In this document: piece by piece, positions 55,640 through 64,000 of the stretch
Numbering within the stretch: position 1 is the first letter of the stretch
How the letters are laid out: each line of letters starts with the position of its first letter
NCBI GenBank assembly: GCA_028564705.1
Contig: JAPXFQ010002620.1
Coordinates: 558,001-622,000 of the forward strand
DNA from: Apricaphanius iberus
Taxonomy: Eukaryota > Chordata > Actinopteri > Cyprinodontiformes > Aphaniidae
Length of the DNA stretch: 64,000 bases
Direction: 5' to 3'
Notes under the pieces: model-generated
Database searches by the model: none
Told to the model about the DNA's origin: nothing
The model's input: only the letters and a program-made list of their open reading frames with translations
Made by a program: the position numbers and the translations under genes

Positions 55640-55760
55640 AAAACACTAGCGGATCGTGATTGGCTAGACATCGTCGACATCGGGCGATGTCACTACAGTG
55701 AGACGCTCTGATTGGTTGCCGCACTGTGTCAAGTGCGAATCAAACAGTGTACATATCTTT
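55640..55760. mobile_element. DNA-element terminal region related to 60280-60345
   Basis: GTCACTACAGTGAGACGCTC and TGATTGGTTGCCGCACTGT are the reverse complement, with few changes, of GACGGACAGTGCGGCAACCA and ATCAGAGCGTCTCAATGTAG at 60280-60315, the left region of a Harbinger-type element. This implies a related element in the opposite orientation; its other end is not defined. Confidence 0.5.
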
Positions 55761-55869
55761 AAACTGAAATGGCAGCGGTCATATCTGTGGAGTTTCTACC
55801 CGTAGAGTGTCAGCTCTTTAAAACGGTCTGGAAGCCAGCTCTGTGGGCTACCTCTTAGCTATCTCCGCT

Positions 55870-57640
55870 TTCTTACATGTTACTGGTTGTACAAACAGCT
55901 GCCTGATTACATATTGGCTGTAAGTTTATTATTTTATTTCTGCATGGGCGCCTGTTCATAGTAAAAGCCGTGGTGCTGCGCCAGATCAGTATAGGGATAT
56001 TTACAATTATATGATTTACATACCTTGACTTTACACAGCAGAACCAAGAAAGCAATACAAACATAAGGACAACCACAGTGCTCGACTCTTCATACAGATT
56101 TTTAATACTGATCAATCATCAACACAACAGTTTGAGTCACAACAACCGAGTTACCATTCAGTCAGTTTGACCCCTGACAGGCAATTATTTATAACTACAC
56201 CAGATTACTGACATGCTCACAACCCAGAGACAACAACACGTTACGGAGTTATGAAGCAATTTCAAAGCGAACCGACAGCTTACACTGTACATGCTGCGTT
56301 AGCTCTCTGTGTAGAGAATAGTTAGCTAATGACAAGTGATGAACTGACTAAATTTGTAGCTAGCCTAGCTACAAATTTATTAGCTAAGCTAGGTAATACA
56401 TGGCTATGGCTAGCTTAATAAATAAAAGCGCAAATCTTTTTGATCTTACTTTTTGTTTTAAAAGACTTAAATTCCCGTTTATCTGCTTTTAGAAGTATTT
56501 AGCATAGTTTGTAATGGGCTTTACACTTTTATAGATAAACTTCTACCAGGATTAATACTACCTCTCCGTGAACCAGCAAATATCCCTGTACAAGTACGCA
56601 TATTTCCTCAATAATAGTTCCTTCAGCTGTTAGTAGACATTGTGGCATTGTTTGAGTTGTTTGCTTTTCAATTAGCTTCATAGCTAACATTCAGAATTAG
56701 CTTCAAAGCTAATACACCAGTTTGTTTATGTAGCATTGGTGAGTAGTTATTTCTGGTTTTTCAGTTAAACCACATAACACTGACTGCAACGAACTGCAAC
56801 TGAAGCATCAACAAGGTAACAATATATGTTGTTTTCGGTTTTTATTCTTCAAAGTAATGAGTTGAATAAAGACATTTTAAGAACAATACTTTAACACCAT
56901 AACCTTTGCAAAGTTGATATTTTCTGTAGAATGTTTCATTTGCACTTGTTATATAAAATGATTTGCAATTATATGATTGAGTAGAGGTACTGTATGATGA
57001 ATTAAGAAGCGTTACAAATAACATAACCATCAGTAACTGTTGAAGAGTTGGCTATAAAAACTTTTATTGAAATGTTAAAATGTCCATCTACATGTTTTCA
57101 AATTAGTTGCTGAGAGGAGAGTTGATCAGTGACCAGGTTGGTGGAACTTCCCAGTTCTGTCCGTGCTGGGGTGATGCACAAGTTTGTTAGTGGCTGGTTG
57201 ATGAGGAGGCTGTCAAAATAAAATCAAAATGATCAGAAATTACTTATTTACATACTAAAGCTAATGCAAGCATTGCAATATTTGTTTTAAATTTCCAGAA
57301 TATGTGTTCCATTCTTCTTTGCAGGGTTCTGATATCAAGCAGAGGGATGTTCATATCTTGAAGAAACCTATAGCCTGTTGAGCCCACTTAAAGACGGAGT
57401 TGTATGGCCTTTTTAATTGTAAGTTTGCTCCATTTAATACCTCTTTTGTTTTTCATGCCAATTGCCTTCATTTGATCTTTTTTCCATATTACTGAATTAA
57501 TGTTTTTCTGCCTTTTAAGTTCTTTTTCTATTCTTATATATTCTTTTTGACTGTTATTCCTCCCTTACGTTTTTCAGCTCAGTTCCCTTATTGCATAGCT
57601 TGTTGACTCCTCATGATGCTCCTGGCTCTGTTGACCCTGG
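55870..57640. other. Intergenic DNA, nothing recognised
   Basis: AT-rich with several GCTAGC/TAGCTA palindromic words at about 56350-56420. No coding signal or defined repeat ends. It could be the non-coding part of a transposon carrying the THAP exons that follow. Confidence 0.3.
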
Positions 57641-57644
57641 CTCC

Positions 57645-58326
57645 TCACAGGTTCCTTGTCATGTCCTTCACTTCTGATGCTACCAGTTCATTTCCCCCCT
57701 CACTTTCCCTTATTTCATTTACCTCACTGCTGTTGCTTCCTTCCTCATTCTCTGAAATTTTAATGTCACTGTTAGGATGAAGAATAATTTTCAAATAACA
57801 GGAATAAGACAATATAAAATTTAACATGTTTCATACCACATTTTACTGTACTATAGTATGTGTGGTTACTGGTCAGTGGATCAAAATGCAGCGGAAGTTC
57901 TGTTGTACTTCTGACTGCAGGATCCTTCCTCCTCCTTTGTCCTGGCTGATGGACAAAAATTGTGGGGACAGCATCAGCCTTAAGTTTCATCTGGCCTCTC
58001 TTAGTCTTTCTAAAGTGTCCTTCCTCAAAATGTGCCTGAAGAGTGTAGCATTAGTTTATTTCCTGCAACATTTAACAATTTCATTGCAGCCTTTTCCATT
58101 TGACAGCAAAACATGTAGCGTGATTTCAAATGACTGAAAACATTTGAGAGTGCAGGTGAAACTTACTGCACAGCTTTTTGTTATTATAATCTCTGGTGAC
58201 GGTGAGGTTGCTCCTGCTTGCTTGAGCTACCCATTTTCTTCTTCTCTCTACGTCTTTAGGGAAGCCATTCATTCTGATCCCTTTCTCAGACTGATTGCTG
58301 CATCCAAATGCAGTACAGCCAACCAT
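57645..58326 (-). pseudogene. THAP-domain coding relic, three exon-like blocks
   Basis: On the minus strand an ATG at 58326 in good context (ACCATGG) opens MVGCTAFGCSNQSEKGIRMN and GFPKDVERRRKWVAQASR, ending NKKLC at a GTAAGT donor (58166-58161). This is the N-terminal half of a C2CH THAP zinc finger: two Cys four residues apart after Met, FPKD, and R..W. A second block (58035 down) reads HFEEGHFRKTKRGQMKLKAD and AVPTIF, the expected C-terminal half ending in the AVPTIF box. A third acidic block ends at a stop near 57645. The splice phases do not join the halves (about 2 nt short), so it is probably broken. THAP domains occur in P-element/THAP9-like and Kolobok transposons and in host regulators; no transposase core is seen. 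Confidence 0.6.
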
Positions 58327-58329
58327 GGT

Positions 58330-59470
58330 AAAGCCATCAACCTATAAAGCTATGATTTCAATACACATTTTATACATATGAAATGTGGTAAAATAAAAAA
58401 TACAGTAACCTGTACAATTACTTTTTAAACATTTCAGTTGTTCCACCTTAAACATCTTCATTTGTAATTTAAGATTTTCACCAATTAAGTCTTTAAAAGC
58501 AACGCATTTTATCATTGAACTTTTTCTGTGTTTTCAGAGAGGTCACCAGAGGATGAGGGTTATGCTATTAATAGCTAGGATGAACCTTCATCAGGATTTC
58601 AGCACATTACTAATTTTTGATCACATGTAATTCATTGATGGAGAATGTAATGACTGGGGAATGGTAATAAAATTACTTTATTAAAGCTTGTTTCACAGAA
58701 TATTGTATAAAACGTTTGCTAGTTTTTCCACAGTTAACCCACATTTTTTACCTACTGCTTTTGACCATACAGTTAAATTAAAATTTCCTTTTTTATCAAT
58801 GAATTACTATTTAACAGTAGTCAGACTAGAAGCAAACCCAATAGGGTTATAGATACATGAAATGTGTTCACATGAAAAATAATTATAAAATATCTTATGG
58901 CTGCATATTTTCCTCAACGTGTATCTTAGATCAGCTCTGCCATTCAGCTAAGTTTCCTTCTGACAGCAGGCAGACAACAAAGATTGAATGTTGTCTATTA
59001 GACAATTGGGTGTTTTGGAAGTAAATCATGGGAACAGTAATATTTTATGCTTTGAAAGACGAAGATCTGAAGGTAAGGAGAGGTCTTATGGCATGTTTAA
59101 GTGTAGGCTACAGAAGGACAAAGTATAGCATTATAATGCTAGCTTTCAGAAAACAAAGCTGTAAACTGGATATTACTCTGATTTAGGGTTTCTTGTGGCA
59201 CATAAGGTTATTAGACCTGCTTTTATTGAGTGAGGTATTGCATTAATTTCTCAAGATTTGTTGTCTAGATGTATTTTAAAAGTAATTAGCACCCCATTTT
59301 CCCTCTAAAATATAGAAATATGATATATATAAACAAAAAATGTTTTGTTAAAATAAAAATGAATAACCTACTCTATGAATTAATTAGTACACAGTATTAA
59401 TCAATAATTAGCAAAAATCGGCAGGAGAAATGTGAAAATAATTTGATTTAGTTTCCTGTTCCGCCAGATG
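58330..59470. other. Intergenic DNA, nothing recognised
   Basis: AT-rich, no coding signal and no clear repeat ends. Confidence 0.35.
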
Positions 59471-59477
59471 CTATTCA

Positions 59478-59721
59478 AACTGACTGTGGCTCAGTAGGTT
59501 GAGTAGTTGTCTTGCAATCGGAGGATAGCAGGTTCAATTCCAGCTTCCTCCAGTCACATGTCGTTGTGCCCCTGGGCAAGGCACTTAACCCCAAATTGCC
59601 TACCAATAATTTTATCAGTGTATGAATGTGTAGGTGTTTGTGAGTGTGAATGTGGCTCCAGTGTAAAGCGCTTTGAGTGGTCAACATGACCAGGAAAGCG
59701 CTATATAATACAGTCCATTTA
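59478..59721 (+). mobile_element. tRNA-headed SINE, copy 2
   Basis: TGGCTCAGTAGGTTGAG (A-box-like, about 59486) and GGTTCAATTCC (B-box, 59531-59541), then CCCTGGGCAAGGCACTTAAC and AAGCGCTATATAATACAGTCC. Same family and orientation as 4264-4528, with about one difference in ten bases and a shortened central part. Confidence 0.8.
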
Positions 59722-60376
59722 CTGAGAGCGCTGGGATGTTTGGAACTATTTCGGGCTCCGCGTGTCGGCTAGTTCAAAGTGTGTCGTAACTCTCTTTTCA
59801 GTGGCGCTGGTTAAATGAAGCGTAGCAGTGTCAGGCTTTCTGACAGCCACACTTCAGCTGAAAATATTCTAAAAAGCTCCTCCTACGTTACAACCAGTGT
59901 TCAGTCGTTAGATGAGGGAAGTATTTTTATATTGTAGTATTGTTTATTTTCACTGTCTGAGAACAAACATGTCCTTTAAGTCGGATAGCGCTCTATTTAC
60001 TATGAAATATTTCAGATACAGATATTTGCATTACTTTTGGCCAAATTTTCCTTTCTTTCTTTTTACCCACATTTGTCCGTCTACAGTGTAATGGTTCGTT
60101 CACACCGTCCCAAACGCCAGCGTCAGTTGTGGCAAGATTACATGTAAAGTCTACGGTACGTCAGCGGTCCTTCAGAGGCTCTGTGGTGCGTGTGTACGTT
60201 GGCTCCGTCACCTTCAGTTGTGTTTCATACAGCAAGGTAGCCACGCAAGCAACGCAGAACTTCAGCAAGCTGAACTTTTGACGGACAGTGCGGCAACCAA
60301 TCAGAGCGTCTCAATGTAGTGATATCACTACACACGTATCTTGAATGAAGCGGGATAAGAAAAAACATTTTCAGCA

Positions 60377-60450
60377 ATGGAAGACAAGCTGATCGAGGCC
60401 GTCTGCAATCACAGAGAACTTAATGATCTGTCCTCACCTTTGTATAGACG
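60377..60450 (+). pseudogene. MADF-domain exon start (Harbinger accessory protein)
   Basis: Short frame MEDKLIEAVCNHRELNDLSS then PLYRR, the first helix and HxELxDxSSxLYR motif of MADF domains, cut off at the deletion junction. Confidence 0.6.
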
Positions 60451-60745
60451 GATGGACAGGGGCTCCTCGGGAGGAATAGAGCGCCTGTAGTTGGTGTTCT
60501 GGTAGGTGATTTGAGCTCCGATGTGGCCCAGGAGGTCATCAAACGGTGCGGGACAGACGGAAGTACAGCTGAAAGCGAACCTCATCCACACGTAGCTCCT
60601 GGAGCAAATGATTAAACTCCCCAAACCCAAGACGCCTCTGAATAATGGGGTGAACCCACAAATGGCGCTGACGTAGACAAAGTCGACTTTGTCTAGCTTT
60701 ATTTTGCAAATAAAGCCAAGCCACTCTCTCAATATGGTCTGCCAT
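60440..60745 (-). pseudogene. Harbinger nuclease N-terminal exon, frameshifted
   Basis: Minus strand. 60745-60539 reads LCLRQRHLWVHPIIQRRLGF then GEFNHLLQELRVDEVRFQLY and FRLSRT, the conserved start of Harbinger-type nucleases (WVHPIxxRR, GEFxHLxxELRxDxxRFxxYFR). After a one-base-type shift near 60545 it continues FDDLLGHIGAQITYQNTNYR and RSIPPEEPLSIRL, matching FDDLLxxVGxxIxxxDTNYRxxIxPEERLAI. The catalytic DDE part is missing. Confidence 0.75.
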
Positions 60746-60863
60746 AGTTCAGATCGTCCGGCCAGCAACAGAGGAAGTCCCGCCCATGCACTATTTTGCT
60801 CAGAAGCAAACGTCGGAAGCCAAAGCACATGCGTTGGGTACGTTGCCTGACGCAGACAGTGGT

Positions 60864-61382
60864 TGCATCCGAAACCACTAAATTGGTAAGAGGTCTTACG
60901 CCAAACCGGATGTGCGTCAGCGTCCGCAATGATAAGATGCATCCGAATTGGGCTTCCAGTTATGGAGTTAGGGAAAGTGGCCTGTATGATAACTATCATA
61001 GCCACTTTAGCATAGGGACCTCTGATGCTAACTAACTGGCGATTAGGAGCTATGTGCCATCCCACGATCCCTTGCGCCATAAGACGGCATCAATACAAGT
61101 CGCTCGGCCTACCTCACGTAAGATAACGAAAATGGCCCAAAGGAAAAAGACACGTCCATGTGAGTACAACAACCTCTTCTGAAGGTTTAGTTTGATATGC
61201 GTCATTCATGTGCGTTTACGTCGAGTAATGACGTCGGTAGAAAGGCTGTTAGAAATGAGCACATTCGCGAACGGCTCCCTAGACCACTAGCCATAGTGTT
61301 CTCACTGTTGACCCCATGAAAGGTTAAGGATTAGTTGCTAGTGTTAGTGCTTAGAGGCTAACATTCAGTGGTTTCGGATGCA
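60864..61382. mobile_element. MITE-like element, 519 bp, ends TGCATCCGAAACCACT
   Basis: TGCATCCGAAACCACT at 60864-60879 and its perfect complement AGTGGTTTCGGATGCA at 61367-61382 delimit it. The sequence inside is CpG-richer than average and has no frame that I recognise. Target duplication not evident. Confidence 0.65.
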
Positions 61383-61384
61383 GG

Positions 61385-62960
61385 GAGTGTGCGGTCTGAA
61401 TGTGGCATGACTCAATGGGGAGCCTAAGTCACGCCCTTCTACTTCCGGTCCACGGGTCCCCAAATGCCCAAAAAAATGTAGGAGTCAATAGAACGATACA
61501 ATTTATTTTCCGATCCAGTTTGAGATGCGCTGTGGCTCGGACATATGTCCCTGATTTTTAAAAACTAATTTTGATGCAAAAGTTACTTTAGGTTTTGTGC
61601 GGAAATGTTTAGCGGACTACAACTGCAGGAGAGCGAAGACAAAAAAATAACTTTTATTTTTTCGGTTTGGGGACCCATGGACCGACTGTAAAAGGAGGAA
61701 ACTTAGGCTCCCCATTACGTTTGGAAAAAGGTATTGGTAGCTATAACTATTTTTGTAATGTAAGATGCCAACACTGCTAAAAACATACATTTTTATACAA
61801 AATAACCGCACCATGAAAAATTACTGACTCTCAAAAATGACTAAATGTACCCTGACCTCTTTTGTATGTTCAATTAAAATATGAATTGTCCAAAAGGAGC
61901 ATATTATTTAGCCAGTCTTTTTTTAAATATACCTAAATTAAACCACAGTGCCCTCCATTGTCTGTAATAAACAATGGGACAACCAGCTCGTTTCCACTAC
62001 ATGGATTTAACTTTTCTCTCCAAAGACAGCCAAAAATACATATTTCGTATTGGGCTTTTAAAAATAAAATTTATTCAAGGTAAAACATGGTCTTTTTTGC
62101 AGTGAGATTACAAATCTTTACCCATTTTCAGAAAATGATTACCGGACATAAAAGATAGTGTTGTATATTAAATGTGTCCTACTTAGCACAAACTTTGCCT
62201 TGTACCTGTTCAGAATAAATTCTTTTTTTTTATTTTTAGACCAATAATAAAAAAAGGATATGAAAAACTACATCTCTATTGGGACTATGCTTTGGTCCAC
62301 ATACACACCCACAAGAAGAGGTAGGAGACATTTTAGACTGGGTTTCCAGTCGTTATTTTTCAGAATTTTATTACATATATATTTTAATATATACAGAAAA
62401 AGACATGATCAAATTCTGCAGTAAGACAGAACCAAAGGGAACAAGCCAAACGACAAAAAGTGACGACAGCTATTACCTGGTGTTTTTTTCAGCCAACACC
62501 TTCTAATGAGTGACTTTGCTGCATTCAACTATCGAAAAGCAATAAATTGTGCAAACGACACAAACCCCTCCCTCCTTAACCAAAGTAATCAAAAGTAAAA
62601 CGTGAAAAGTAAAAAAAACAAAACAAATGCAAATCACATTCATGAGAAAAAAAGACCCACTCCATTTCTATTCAACCCCACCTAATCAGCCATCCCTCCC
62701 AGATCAGTGTCCCCTCTCATGCTTCCATGGACTAAACACAGTATAGTATTCAATGAATAAAACCAAAATAAGTAGCCTAAAATATAAAGACCGGCTGAAA
62801 AAAGAAGATATGTGATCAAAACTCATAACCAAGTGTGAGAATTAGACAAAGTTTTATTCATGATTTTTTGTTCTGTGAGAATGGTGTGATGCTGTGATGG
62901 TGAGGTGTACCTAAGCAGCTTTAAAGTTCCCAGTTTGACCTTTACCTACTATGTAGACAC
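61385..62960. other. Intergenic DNA, nothing recognised
   Basis: AT-rich with short ORFs. Words around 61428-61460 and 61665-61712 (GGGGAGCCTAAGTCACG against ACTTAGGCTCCCC; CGGTCCACGGGTCCCC against GGGGACCCATGGACCG) are inverted to each other and hint at a further small foldback repeat at about 61417-61714. Confidence 0.4.
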
Positions 62961-62963
62961 TTC

Positions 62964-63188
62964 ATGCTCAAGGGAGGCAGTAACAGACCAGTTAGTGCCA
63001 TTTTTAAACACCCTTCTAGAGGACGTCTCTCCACGGTTCAGGCTGTTCTACGGAGGAAAGTGGCGACGGGGGCAGCATGGGAAAATCAGGGAGTTCATAT
63101 CCGGTCTGCAATCAAAGACCAGTCAGTCCCTGAACCTCCAGACAAAGTTGTCAAGGCTGATGTTTACAGCATCATAACTAATAACTAG
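62964..63188 (+). CDS. Unassigned ORF, possible terminal exon
   Basis: A 74-codon frame reads MLKGGSNRPVSAIFKHPSRG, STVQAVLRRKVATGAAWENQ and ends DVYSIITNN-stop. Residue composition (basic/polar, few stops in a 38% GC context) is more protein-like than other short frames here. A TATGTAG acceptor-like site ends at 62955 just before it. I do not recognise a family. It could be the last exon of a gene, a processed fragment or chance. Confidence 0.25.
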   Translation: MLKGGSNRPVSAIFKHPSRGRLSTVQAVLRRKVATGAAWENQGVHIRSAIKDQSVPEPPDKVVKADVYSIITNN

Positions 63189-63189
63189 G

Positions 63190-64000
63190 CTCAGTGCTGT
63201 TAGAAGATCCTTCACTTAGAGGGACCCTGGCTCCTCACACTCCTTCTGGTTCCCCTAAACGTGCCACCAAGACGTTGAGACCTAATATCAGAGGTGGTCA
63301 GAACTCCAGACATGTAAACAGACTCCTAACTCCCTGATACTGCAATTCTAAGATCTGTCAGTGATGACTGGAATGTCCTCCAGTCCGATCAGAAGACTGG
63401 TTCCAGTTTGCTTGAATGTCGGCTGCACTGTCTGATAAACCAAAGGCTAAACTTCTGATCACAATTCTTGATAGGATTTAACTTTTAAGGTCTTCAGTTC
63501 CAGGTGGACTGTGTTTATTTTTCAGAAAAATGCAACATATTGAATATTAACCAGCAATAATTTCAAAAGGATGTACTGCCTTTGAATTGAACTCTATGAG
63601 AACCTACATAAATAATGCACATCCGTCAGTGAACGAGTGAGAACTATAGTTATGATGCCATTCACTCAAAGTGATGTCAGAGGTGAACCCACGTCTGAAG
63701 TTTCACATTAAATGCTATCCTTATTAAATGCTAACCTTATTGGGTCAGAAAAAAAGGATTACTATTAATAAAACCCCAACAATAATGAAGCTAATGCTAA
63801 AAAGTTTCTCCTCCTTGTCATGTATACAGCCTAGGAGGCATAGTGCCACCTGCTGACAGAAATATTTAGTGTCTTACTGGAAAGTCTCTGTGCTTGATGT
63901 TACACCAAGGACTGACAACTTAACAAGGAAAGCTAATGATTACAGTTCCCACAACCATTGGATGAGCCACCTGTTACTGCCACTATATTCTTCCCCAGAA
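63190..64000. other. Terminal part of window, nothing recognised
   Basis: AT-rich DNA without exon, RNA gene or definable repeat ends. Confidence 0.4.

Larger units (their letters stand above)
60090..60863. mobile_element. PIF/Harbinger element relic with fused MADF and nuclease exons
   Basis: The left end, near ATGGTTCGTTCACACCGTCC, leads to a CpG-rich subterminal region. At 60377 on the plus strand MEDKLIEAVCNHRELNDLSS with PLYRR begins a MADF domain. At about 60447 the sequence switches to the minus-strand nuclease exon (60745-60445). The two genes of the element are thus convergent and joined by an internal deletion. The right end is not identifiable because a MITE-like insertion starts at about 60864. 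Confidence 0.65.

Overview
The window is nuclear DNA of a ray-finned fish, probably a percomorph teleost. Its genes are split by GT-AG introns. The best-matching proteins are vertebrate PELP1 and Pellino-3. The intervening DNA is AT-rich and full of fish-type repeats: Tc1 elements, L2-like LINEs, tRNA-headed SINEs, and hAT-like and Harbinger-like non-autonomous elements. No species can be named from sequence alone.

Layout. (1) 331-21025, + strand: the 3' part of pelp1, nine coding exons of about 933 codons ending at a stop at 21023-21025; the 5' part lies before base 1. (2) 21026-35689: a repeat-rich stretch that probably contains the peli3 promoter and non-coding first exon (a more GC-rich block at about 26080-27010). 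(3) 35690-44135, + strand: the complete coding sequence of a Pellino E3 ubiquitin ligase, best matched to PELI3, in six exons encoding 471 residues. (4) 44136-64000: no convincing host gene. It holds an L2 LINE with a SINE inside it, two broken PIF/Harbinger elements with MADF and nuclease exons, a THAP-domain coding relic, and an unassigned 75-codon ORF near 63.0 kb.

Functionally the two host genes are unrelated. PELP1 is a scaffold of the nuclear complex with TEX10, WDR18, SENP3 and LAS1L that acts in 60S ribosome maturation. PELI3 ubiquitinates components of Toll/IL-1 receptor signalling such as IRAKs.

The richest signal is transposon archaeology. Three Tc1/mariner elements have different catalytic spacings (38, 35 and 34 residues between the second and third acidic positions), so three lineages are represented. 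One has inverted repeats of about 215 bp. A 1.2-kb foldback element has arms of about 270 bp and carries a nested Harbinger-like MITE with perfect TAA target-site duplications. A second notable point is a pure (TG)n run that directly abuts a peli3 3' splice site, in place of an ordinary polypyrimidine tract. I found no prokaryotic-style system, CRISPR array, rRNA gene or free-standing tRNA gene.
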